Shown: piece after piece, positions 1 to 6,069 of the stretch
Layout of the letters: each line of letters begins with the position of its first letter
Position numbering within the stretch: the stretch's first letter is position 1
NCBI GenBank assembly: GCA_017475045.1
Contig: JAFVGH010000140.1
Span: forward strand, 1-64,000
DNA: 64,000 nt
Direction: 5' to 3'
DNA from: Fibrobacter sp.
Lineage (GTDB): Bacteria; Fibrobacterota; Fibrobacteria; Fibrobacterales; Fibrobacteraceae
Notes under the pieces: model-generated
Database searches by the model: none
Told to the model about the DNA's origin: nothing
What the model saw: the letters and a program-made list of their open reading frames with translations, nothing else
Made by a program: the position numbers and the translations under genes

Positions 1-833
1 CCAATCACGCCGATGGATTCCACAATCTTGAAGGCCTTTTCCTTCAGTTCTTCTTCGAGCTTCTTGTCGATGGTGAGGAACGGGGCTGCGCAGAAGGAGT
101 CGCCGGTATGCACGCCCACCGGGTCGATGTTTTCGATGAAGCAGATGGCGATCATCTGGTTCTTGGAGTCGCGGACCACTTCGACTTCGAGTTCTTCCCA
201 ACCGAGGATGGATTCTTCGATGAGGCACTGGTGCGTCATCGAGAGTTCAAGACCGTTGGAGCAGATGGTGCGGAGTTCTTCCACGTTGTAGCAGAAACCG
301 CCGCCTGCACCGCCCATGGTGTAAGCCGGGCGAACAACGACCGGGTAACCGATTTCGGCCACGATCTTTTCGGCTTCTTCCACAGAGTGGCAAATGCCGG
401 AGCGCGGAGTCTCGATGCCAAGCTTCTGCATGGTTTCCTTGAAGACTTCACGGTCTTCGCCGCGTTCGATAGCGTCGAGGTTCACGCCGATGACCTTCAC
501 GCCGTACTTGTCGAGCACGCCGGCCTTGTTGAGGGCGCAAGCGAGGTTCAAGCCGGTCTGGCCGCCCAAGTTCGGGAGGAGGGCCTGCGGGCGTTCCTTC
601 TCGATAATCTGGGTGAGGCGGGCAACGTTCAGCGGTTCGATGTAGGTGGCATCGGCCATGACCGGGTCGGTCATGATGGTAGCCGGGTTAGAGTTCACGA
701 GCACAATCTTGTAACCCTGTTCGCGCAGGGCCTTGCAAGCCTGGGTGCCGGAATAGTCGAATTCGCAAGCCTGACCGATCACGATCGGGCCAGAACCGAT
801 GATAAGGACTTTGTCGATGCCTTCAATCTTCAT
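1..833 (-). CDS. carB: Carbamoyl-phosphate synthase large subunit, N-terminal part (cut by window edge)
   Basis: The reverse-strand frame is open from an ATG at 833 to the window edge, giving about 277 of the roughly 1070 residues usual for CarB. The N-terminus has the glycine-rich IGSGPIVIGQACEFDYSG segment and continues through the first ATP-grasp (carboxyphosphate) half, including GGQTGLNLA and RPAYTMGGAGGG. CarB makes carbamoyl phosphate from bicarbonate, ATP and ammonia delivered by CarA, feeding pyrimidine and arginine synthesis in the cytoplasm. The start has a usable ribosome site (CGGAGAAAACAAA before ATG). carA is not the upstream neighbour. Instead there is a 190-base leader containing an intrinsic terminator. 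Confidence 0.97.
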   Translation of the reverse strand, partial: MKIEGIDKVLIIGSGPIVIGQACEFDYSGTQACKALREQGYKIVLVNSNPATIMTDPVMADATYIEPLNVARLTQIIEKERPQALLPNLGGQTGLNLACALNKAGVLDKYGVKVIGVNLDAIERGEDREVFKETMQKLGIETPRSGICHSVEEAEKIVAEIGYPVVVRPAYTMGGAGGGFCYNVEELRTICSNGLELSMTHQCLIEESILGWEELEVEVVRDSKNQMIAICFIENIDPVGVHTGDSFCAAPFLTIDKKLEEELKEKAFKIVESIGVI

Positions 834-851
834 TTTGTTTTCTCCGTATGA

Positions 852-986
852 CTAATTAAACCCTAAAAAAAATGCCGAACCAAAAGGTTCAGCATAATCA
901 AAATCAGAAAACGAAACAACTTCGACTGCGTCGGAACGGTGTGTTCCGCAAGGTGCCTTTGCATCCATAATCTTCTGCAAAATCAT
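852..986 (-). CDS. Candidate 44-residue leader peptide upstream of carB
   Basis: An ATG at 986 opens 44 codons ending in TAG at 852-854, 18 bases before the carB start. The frame runs straight through the terminator stem at 872-895. A strong Shine-Dalgarno site is missing; only an A-rich AGAAAAAG precedes the ATG. The peptide has no run of arginine codons, so it does not look like an amino-acid-sensing leader. The architecture resembles the E. coli pyrBI leader, where ribosomes following a polymerase paused in a U-rich run keep the terminator from folding. It could also be a chance open frame. Confidence 0.4.
   Translation of the reverse strand: MILQKIMDAKAPCGTHRSDAVEVVSFSDFDYAEPFGSAFFLGFN
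865..895 (-). terminator. Intrinsic terminator inside the carB leader (attenuator candidate)
   Basis: Read on the minus strand, a stem ATGCTGAACC / GGTTCGGCAT with a TTTT loop (872-895) is followed by seven or more T. The 5' side is preceded by a U-rich stretch (roughly 896-925). It lies downstream of the previous gene's own terminator (1065-1094) and of a promoter-like element at 1024-1031. It can therefore only act on the carB transcript or on a short RNA from that promoter. Confidence 0.75.
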
Positions 987-1023
987 CTTTTTCTAGCCAA
1001 AATTCGTTCAGTTCAAACTTGCG

Positions 1024-1031
1024 CAAATATA
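1024..1031 (-). promoter_or_regulatory. Promoter -10-like element TATATTTG for the carB leader
   Basis: The minus strand reads TATATTTG, matching the TAnnTTTG form known from Bacteroides promoters; a TTG lies about 20 bases upstream. It is placed just after the terminator of the preceding lipoprotein gene, so carB must have its own promoter here. Predicted transcription start is about 1018, giving a leader of about 185 bases. No convincing sigma70 -35 box is visible. Confidence 0.5.
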
Positions 1032-1064
1032 GACAAAAAATGTAAAACATGCAATACGTTTTTA

Positions 1065-1094
1065 CAAAAAATGTTCCTCCACAAGGAAGAACAT
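1065..1094 (-). terminator. Intrinsic terminator after the small lipoprotein gene
   Basis: The minus strand reads ATGTTCTTCC TTGT GGAGGAACAT, a ten-pair stem with one G-T pair at 1071-1094, followed by six T (1065-1070). It ends the transcript of the gene at 1137-1352. Confidence 0.8.
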
Positions 1095-1136
1095 TTAATA
1101 GTTTGAATAGCAAAGAGTTACGATTCTAACGTTCTT

Positions 1137-1352
1137 TTACATTTCCTCGTCGACAACTTCCTCAGGTTCCTCAACAACCTTTTTTTCAACCTCTTCTTCA
1201 ACGGGCCGCTTCTTTTCGTCTTCGTTTTGGGCACATTCCGGCAAATTCGGATCATCCGTACAAGGATCCTTCGCTTCGTTAGACGAAGAACCTCCACAAG
1301 CTGCGATCAAGAACGAAATTCCCAGCAGCAACCCAACAAAAAATTTATTCAT
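1137..1352 (-). CDS. Small acidic lipoprotein, function unknown
   Basis: The 71-residue product starts at the ATG at 1352, which has GAGGGTGG five bases upstream; a further in-frame ATG at 1367 lacks a good site. A lipoprotein signal peptide ends in the lipobox IAAC at about residues 17-20. The mature part is only about 50 residues: a Ser/Asn stretch, then a strongly charged Glu/Lys tail. No enzyme domain is recognisable. It is probably a lipid-anchored envelope protein. It is monocistronic between two terminators. Confidence 0.75.
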   Translation of the reverse strand: MNKFFVGLLLGISFLIAACGGSSSNEAKDPCTDDPNLPECAQNEDEKKRPVEEEVEKKVVEEPEEVVDEEM

Positions 1353-1399
1353 AAAAACCACCCTCATTTGTTTATACTACTTAATATAAAAAAAAACAC

Positions 1400-1430
1400 A
1401 AAAAAAAGACTACCCTTGGGTAGTCCTTTT
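1400..1430 (-). terminator. Intrinsic terminator after the HU gene, possibly bidirectional
   Basis: A perfect eight-pair stem GACTACCC / GGGTAGTC with a two-base loop spans 1408-1425. On the minus strand it is followed by a seven-T run (1401-1407); on the plus strand by CTTTTTG. It ends the HU transcript 20 bases after its stop codon. Confidence 0.85.
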
Positions 1431-1450
1431 TGAGTATCTCAAGAAGACTA

Positions 1451-1750
1451 TTACTTCTTGGCCTTGCTCTTGGCAGCGTCAGCCTTGAGAGCGGCACCGG
1501 CCTTGAAGCCAACGGTCTTGGAAGCCTTGATCTTGATGGTAGCGCCAGTCTGCGGATTGCGACCGGTACGAGCAGCGCGGCTCTTCACGGCGAAAGTGCC
1601 GAAGCCGATCAGCTGAACGTTGCCGTCCTTCTTGATACCGGCGGCGATACCGTCGAGAACGGCATCAACAGCGCGGCCAGCAGCAGCCTTGGATTCAAAA
1701 CCAGCTTCCTTGTTAGCGAGGATGGCTTCAATGAGATCTTGTTTGTTCAT
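1451..1750 (-). CDS. HU-family histone-like DNA-binding protein
   Basis: The 99-residue protein starts MNKQDLIEAI and has the HU/IHF fold throughout. The DNA-contacting beta arm carries the family motif GRNPQTGATI (about residues 63-72), and GFGTF precedes it. The C-terminus adds an Ala/Lys-rich tail (ADAAKSKAKK) beyond the usual 90 residues, as in other basic-tailed HU proteins. It should bend and compact DNA as a dimer. AGGAGTTAATAAA precedes the start, with a TATAAT box about 42 bases further upstream. Confidence 0.95.
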   Translation of the reverse strand: MNKQDLIEAILANKEAGFESKAAAGRAVDAVLDGIAAGIKKDGNVQLIGFGTFAVKSRAARTGRNPQTGATIKIKASKTVGFKAGAALKADAAKSKAKK

Positions 1751-1791
1751 TTTATTAACTCCTGAGTTAGGTTTAAGAAAGTTATGCGTAT

Positions 1792-1797
1792 ATTATA
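1792..1797 (-). promoter_or_regulatory. TATAAT -10 box of the HU gene
   Basis: The minus strand reads GGTATAATATACGC. A TTGACA occurs only 10 bases upstream (1808-1813), separated by an A-run, which is too close for a normal sigma70 spacer. Only the -10 is therefore called. The expected leader is about 35 bases and contains the Shine-Dalgarno site. Confidence 0.5.
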
Positions 1798-1870
1798 CCT
1801 TTTTTTTTGTCAAATGGGGAACTTTTTTCAAAAAAAATTTTTTTTCTTGATTTACCCCAGCCCCCTAAAT

Positions 1871-2998
1871 TCAAGCCTCGGGGGGCGGTTCGGGCAAGTC
1901 AGAAGCGTCTTCATCGTCATGTTTAGGCAACTTCTGCAAGTACACCAAGCACAGACAAGTGAACGGGATCGCGACAAGTAACCCTAAGAAGCCCAACAAC
2001 TTACCCCATATCGAAAGGGACAAAATAATGCCCACCGGAGGCAGATTCATAGAGCCTCCGACAATGCGCGGGACTAAGAAGAAGTCCTGAATAATCTGCA
2101 CCACCAGGTAGATTGCGCCTACAATCAGCGCAACTTCCCAGAAAGGCATTCCCGTGTTCAGCGCATGAACGACGGCCAAAAGCAGGGCCAAGGGGATAGT
2201 GGTGAGCTGCAAATAGGGAATCATGTTGAGCGCTCCGGAGAAGAGCCCGAACGCCACACCCATGGGGAGCCCCATTATACCGAATCCGATGGCATAGAGA
2301 ATTCCCACCGTCAAGGCCACTAGGGACTGGGCACGGAAATACGTACCCATGAACCGATCTGTCTCGCGGGCGAAAGAACTTGCACGTACCTTGAACTTTT
2401 CGGGAATAAGGGTTAGAAGCCCTCGACGGAGCTTAGGCATGTCCAGCATGATAAATACAAGATACATGAAAATCACAGCCGCCCCAGAAAACCAAAGAAC
2501 GATGGTTCCCGTGTAAGAGAGTACGCCCCACGCTCCAGGCAAGACCTTTCCGGCAATATTCTGCACCTCGCTCCAGAAATCCAGACGCTGCATGGCCACG
2601 GCCAACTGGTCCCAAGAGACAAGCGAATGGATTGTCTCGAACAATCCACCCGGCATCAAGCTCGCAATCCGAGAAGACCATTCCGAATCGTTGAACATTT
2701 TCGCAATCAACATTCCAAGATTCTGAATCTCGGTTATCACCATGGGAATAAACAGCCGGAGAGCGCCTCCGATAATAAGCCCCGCTACAAGAAGCACGAT
2801 GATGACAGCGACAACCCTATACTTGACCTTTGTTTCAAGCCAGTTCACTATGGGGTTTACGATGTAGGCCATAAGGAACGCCGCAAAAAACGGGAACAAG
2901 ACACCCCTCAGGTAATAAACCAGGAGTATCCCCACCGTAAACAGGACAAGGAACTTAAGAAAGCGCATGACCCTATCCAGGCTCCAGTATCTAGTCAT
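1871..2998 (-). CDS. AI-2E family transporter (PerM/YdiK-like membrane protein)
   Basis: The 375-residue polytopic protein has the layout of the AI-2E exporter family. Two hydrophobic segments lie in the first 80 residues, followed by a long amphipathic region and a cluster of four or five membrane segments in the second half with GLPMGVAFGLFSG and the late PPVGIILSLSIWGKLLG motif. Substrates vary across the family (autoinducer-2, ions, unknown). The start ATG at 2998 overlaps the stop of the upstream gene by four bases (ATGA), so translation is probably coupled to the membrane-regulator genes. The C-terminus is a short acidic tail. No terminator hairpin is evident after it. Confidence 0.85.
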   Translation of the reverse strand: MTRYWSLDRVMRFLKFLVLFTVGILLVYYLRGVLFPFFAAFLMAYIVNPIVNWLETKVKYRVVAVIIVLLVAGLIIGGALRLFIPMVITEIQNLGMLIAKMFNDSEWSSRIASLMPGGLFETIHSLVSWDQLAVAMQRLDFWSEVQNIAGKVLPGAWGVLSYTGTIVLWFSGAAVIFMYLVFIMLDMPKLRRGLLTLIPEKFKVRASSFARETDRFMGTYFRAQSLVALTVGILYAIGFGIMGLPMGVAFGLFSGALNMIPYLQLTTIPLALLLAVVHALNTGMPFWEVALIVGAIYLVVQIIQDFFLVPRIVGGSMNLPPVGIILSLSIWGKLLGFLGLLVAIPFTCLCLVYLQKLPKHDDEDASDLPEPPPEA

Positions 2999-3900
2999 TT
3001 TTTCCTCCTGTATTCCAGTGGTGTCAACTTGTAGACCTTTCGGAAATTCCGTTCCAAGCAGGAGACCTTCTTCTCCCCTACATCAATGGCTATTTCCGCC
3101 AGAGACTTGTCCGTCGTCTTCAAAAGCCGAGCCACTTTTTCCATCTGCAGCTTCAGCGCACCATGATCCATCGGTTTACGGAAAGCCCTGTAGATAAAAC
3201 ATACAAAGAGAACAATCAAAAATCCCAGGCCAAAGAACATTCCCTTCTTGAAATCTCGATTTTCTCCCCACAAACGTACCGATTTCACCTGAATCCCGTC
3301 AGGGATTCCTCGTAAAGTACCCTGGCCATTGAAAACTTCCAAGAGCATGGCCCTATATAGGTAGGTAAGACCATCGTCTTTTTCTAACCCCATGCCCGCA
3401 AGCCACCACTCTGCCGTTTTGAAATCAGCAATAGCCACTTTGGCCAAACCAAATGACCTTCCTGCAGGGGCCCGGGTTTCAAGAGGACGATAACTCATGT
3501 ACAGCCCCTTCTGTGAATACTGGGGGTCATCTGTCAAAATGCGGAGTCCTATGGAATTCATCCGTACGGTGGAGACATTCAGTTCCAGAGAATCAAACCT
3601 GGACAAGTCCATATAGCCTGTAGGCCTTCCATTTTGGGACATCAGGTTAAGGCCGAACCCTGCAAACGGGAACGCCTTTCCGCTCCGGATATTCACCACT
3701 GCATCTACAAGAGAATCCGCCACCGTCACTTCGGAGGTAGAAAAACCTTGGGCTTCGTGATCTGTCAGGGTATATACTTCAAAAGTCTTTGCAGGGAAAA
3801 GCTCCAGTGAATTCCCCTTGAACAACGTAAAGAAAAGCCCCCACAGAGCGAAGGCTAAAATAAAAAGCGAGAAACCTATTACCTTATTTCTGTTTCTCAT
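2995..3900 (-). CDS. Membrane-anchored regulator: extracytoplasmic sensor with half an AraC-type HTH
   Basis: The 301-residue protein has one membrane segment (about 8-28), a roughly 190-residue extracytoplasmic beta-rich domain, a second segment (about 220-242), and a cytoplasmic tail. The last 50 residues match the end of the AraC/XylS DNA-binding domain (LAEIAIDVG, then RNFRKVYKLTPLEYRR). Only the second helix-turn-helix is present, whereas the family normally has two. The sensor domain resembles that of the upstream gene product. The start overlaps that gene by 17 bases and the stop overlaps the next gene by four. Inference: it senses an envelope signal and regulates DNA from the membrane, perhaps with its paralogue. 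Confidence 0.7.
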   Translation of the reverse strand: MRNRNKVIGFSLFILAFALWGLFFTLFKGNSLELFPAKTFEVYTLTDHEAQGFSTSEVTVADSLVDAVVNIRSGKAFPFAGFGLNLMSQNGRPTGYMDLSRFDSLELNVSTVRMNSIGLRILTDDPQYSQKGLYMSYRPLETRAPAGRSFGLAKVAIADFKTAEWWLAGMGLEKDDGLTYLYRAMLLEVFNGQGTLRGIPDGIQVKSVRLWGENRDFKKGMFFGLGFLIVLFVCFIYRAFRKPMDHGALKLQMEKVARLLKTTDKSLAEIAIDVGEKKVSCLERNFRKVYKLTPLEYRRKK

Positions 3901-4630
3901 CGTCCTTTTCCGACTCGTCCTTGAGCTGATGGCGCCTGCCTACGGCAACGATGGTCAGCACCACGAATATGAACAGTACTATGCCAAAACTGAAATTGCT
4001 GTTACCGATGGCCTTGATGCCGTGAATTTTCAGCGAGAACGTCTTTCCACGGGCCTGATTCCAGCCCGGAGCGATTTCCAACCTGGCCGACGTTTCCAGA
4101 TGGGTATGCTTGTTGCCCGATTCCGTCTTCACATCCTCGTACCAGAAATCCGGCGTGTAGAGCTGGTCCATGGGAATAGCCACGCGGTTGTGACCCATCT
4201 GCAGGGGCAGTTCTTTCATCAACAAACGGAATGTCTTAGCTTTCCTGATGTCAGTAATGTCGGGGTCATATGTCCATAGCTTCACTAAAACTTCCCGTGT
4301 TCCCTGGACTTCCATGTCAAAAATCAGGGAATCTACAAGAGACCAGTTACGATAAAGTTTGGCACTATCGGGGTCAAAATTCCAAAGGAGTCCACACCAA
4401 GCGGCAAGGGTGGTATCCTCCCCCAGCGTGCAGCGGAACGAAATACCGTCGGCATCCTTTCCAAATTCAATCCTGGACATTCCCCCGTCACCCTGATCGT
4501 CATAGGCAAGCAAGGACACGCCCTGCTCCGTAGGGAACACCACGTCTTCGAAGGTGACCTTGGGCAGCAGCAAGTAGACCAGCAGGACCACTACCGCAAT
4601 TGCCGAAAGAATGATATAGGTCTTTTTCAT
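3884..4630 (-). CDS. Membrane sensor paralogue without a DNA-binding domain
   Basis: The 248-residue protein has the same layout as its downstream neighbour: a membrane segment at about 5-24, a beta-rich extracytoplasmic domain, a second segment at about 212-232, and a short charged cytoplasmic tail (KDESEKDDEKQK). Shared features include the SLIFDMEV / SLELNVST strand, a following T-x-D-P, and a basic segment before the second membrane helix. It lacks any helix-turn-helix. It overlaps the neighbour by 17 bases, so the two are probably made together and may form a complex. The family is not recognised with certainty; a carbohydrate-binding fold is possible for the sensor domain. Confidence 0.6.
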   Translation of the reverse strand: MKKTYIILSAIAVVVLLVYLLLPKVTFEDVVFPTEQGVSLLAYDDQGDGGMSRIEFGKDADGISFRCTLGEDTTLAAWCGLLWNFDPDSAKLYRNWSLVDSLIFDMEVQGTREVLVKLWTYDPDITDIRKAKTFRLLMKELPLQMGHNRVAIPMDQLYTPDFWYEDVKTESGNKHTHLETSARLEIAPGWNQARGKTFSLKIHGIKAIGNSNFSFGIVLFIFVVLTIVAVGRRHQLKDESEKDDEKQK

Positions 4631-4633
4631 GTG

Positions 4634-5137
4634 CTATTCGAAGAATTTTTTCAGGTGGATCTCGTAGGGGATTGCATCCAGGGGGTCAACCTCCGGTTGT
4701 TTTTCACCGAACAATTTAGAAACAACGGAATCTATGGCGCGGATAAAGAAGAAATGATGCTTGCCACTGGATGCCGGTTTCTGGAACGGCGTATCAATGG
4801 TCCGCTTTAAGATGCGAAGGACCATAGAGGGGGGCAAGTGAAACATCTTGCAGCAGGTGGCGACCTTACCTTCGTAACCGTAATCGGGAATCTTGCCATC
4901 TACCAGGGGCTCGCCGTGGTCAATACAGCAGGCACCAGTCATATCCGGGTCAGAAACGTTCTTTGCCAGCAAAGCGTTGTACCATAGTTCACGGGAACGG
5001 TCCGGCAGATCACCACGCAGGGCCGTCGTTTGGCCACAGGGGAAAAACACCGAAAAACACTTGGGACACATACGTAGGTCCAGGTGTCCGATTCTCATCT
5101 GGGCCACTTCGGATTTGCAGAACGGGCAGGTACTCAT
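4634..5137 (-). CDS. Zinc-ribbon protein, function unknown
   Basis: The 167-residue product begins MSTCPFCKSE, with a second CPKC at about residues 24-27, an N-terminal zinc ribbon of the TFIIB-like type. A second cysteine cluster follows in the middle (CC-x-DH, then CC at about 93-94). The rest has no recognised domain. The start at 5137 is preferred over upstream codons because those lie inside the divergent gene, and because a TATATT element ends seven bases before it with no Shine-Dalgarno site. It is first in a four-gene operon, three bases before the membrane sensor gene. Confidence 0.65.
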   Translation of the reverse strand: MSTCPFCKSEVAQMRIGHLDLRMCPKCFSVFFPCGQTTALRGDLPDRSRELWYNALLAKNVSDPDMTGACCIDHGEPLVDGKIPDYGYEGKVATCCKMFHLPPSMVLRILKRTIDTPFQKPASSGKHHFFFIRAIDSVVSKLFGEKQPEVDPLDAIPYEIHLKKFFE

Positions 5138-5170
5138 GGTTTTGAATATAGTTAATTCTATATTTATATC
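5138..5170. promoter_or_regulatory. Divergent promoter region for two leaderless genes
   Basis: Only 33 bases separate the two divergent ATGs. The interval contains the palindrome AATATAG TTAATT CTATATT (5145-5164). Each arm supplies a TATATT -10 element: minus strand 5145-5150, seven bases before ATG at 5137; plus strand 5159-5164, six bases before ATG at 5171. Neither gene has a Shine-Dalgarno site. Any -35 contact would lie inside the opposite coding region. Confidence 0.6.
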
Positions 5171-5995
5171 ATGGCAAAAGTTGTACAGATTACTAGTGAA
5201 AATTTTGAGACCGAGGTGGCCCTGGCTTCCGAAACCCGTGCCGTAGCGGTGCTTTTCTCCTCGGCAGAATACCCTGACTGCGCCCCCTACTCCCAACTGC
5301 TGGGTCAACTTTCTACCAGCATGGACTTTACCCTGGGCGTGGTCAGCTGTGACGAACGGGAAAACATGCAGCTCATCCAGGCTTTCCGGGTACGGTCGGT
5401 ACCCGAGGTCCACATCGTAGACAAGGGCCAGATTGCTGACGTTATCCAGGGCGTACTTCCCGAAGCAGACCTAAAAAAGCGGCTCGAGAAATTCTTCGTA
5501 AGCGACGAGGCCAGGTTCCAGATGGCCCTGGAAGACGCCATCGCCCAGAAGAACTTTGACCAGGCCCTCCCCATGCTGGACGAGGCGCTGGCCAAGACCC
5601 CCGACGACAAAAAGTTGCAGCTCCTGTGGGCCAAGGCAAGCCTTGGGCTCGGCGATACCGAAAAGGCCAAAGAAGTGCTTACCAAGTTCAACGAGGCCGA
5701 CGACCAGTATCGCGAAGCCAAATCCCTGCTGGAACTGCTGGACTTTCACGCCGAAGCCGCCAAAAAAGACGTACAGGGCAAAGAGGCAATCGTGTACCAC
5801 GAGGCCTGCAAACTGGCCTGCCAAGAAGACTTCGAAAGTGCCCTCCAGGCATTCATTAATTTGTTCGTAGAGGCTCCCGAGTGGAACGACGGGGCTGCCA
5901 AGAAAGCCATGCTCACCCTTTTCGGGGTACTAGGCCCCAAGCACGAACTTACCTGGAAATACCGGGCTAAACTCAATACCATGATGTTTATATAG
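5171..5995 (+). CDS. CnoX/YbbN-type thioredoxin-fold co-chaperone with TPR region
   Basis: The 274-residue protein has an N-terminal thioredoxin fold and a C-terminal helical TPR-like part, the layout and length of E. coli CnoX (YbbN). The redox site reads C37-A-P-Y, so only one of the two usual cysteines remains, in line with the holdase rather than oxidoreductase role of CnoX. VRSVPEVHIVDKGQ contains the conserved cis-proline loop. The end, KYRAKLNTMMF, matches the family's KYRRQLYALLY-like C-terminus. Expected role: it binds chlorine- or heat-damaged proteins and hands them to GroEL/DnaK in the cytoplasm. The start codon is six bases after a TATATT element, so the mRNA is probably leaderless. 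Confidence 0.8.
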   Translation: MAKVVQITSENFETEVALASETRAVAVLFSSAEYPDCAPYSQLLGQLSTSMDFTLGVVSCDERENMQLIQAFRVRSVPEVHIVDKGQIADVIQGVLPEADLKKRLEKFFVSDEARFQMALEDAIAQKNFDQALPMLDEALAKTPDDKKLQLLWAKASLGLGDTEKAKEVLTKFNEADDQYREAKSLLELLDFHAEAAKKDVQGKEAIVYHEACKLACQEDFESALQAFINLFVEAPEWNDGAAKKAMLTLFGVLGPKHELTWKYRAKLNTMMFI

Positions 5996-6008
5996 CCACC
6001 AATTATCT

Positions 6009-6014
6009 ATATTT
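6009..6014 (+). promoter_or_regulatory. TATATT -10-like element of the carboxyltransferase gene
   Basis: CTATATTTTCC lies 56 bases before the start codon at 6070, so this transcript would have a leader of about 50 bases. The start has AGGAAAACACT before ATG, a moderate Shine-Dalgarno site. This contrasts with the leaderless arrangement of the preceding gene. Confidence 0.4.
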
Positions 6015-6069
6015 TCCCCCGTATTTTATTGAAAAGATCAACAAGGGATTTATCCCACAGGAAAACACT

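Noticed and set aside
108-851. 247-codon plus-strand open frame over carB
   Set aside because: Antisense to a clear CarB N-terminus; composition typical of a shadow frame.
904-1113. 69-codon minus-strand frame between lipoprotein and carB
   Set aside because: It spans the terminator at 1065-1094 and the carB promoter region, has no ribosome site and no protein-like pattern.
1792-1813. TTGACA plus TATAAT as a sigma70 promoter for the HU gene
   Set aside because: The spacer is only 10 bases, so the two hexamers cannot act together; only the -10 was kept.
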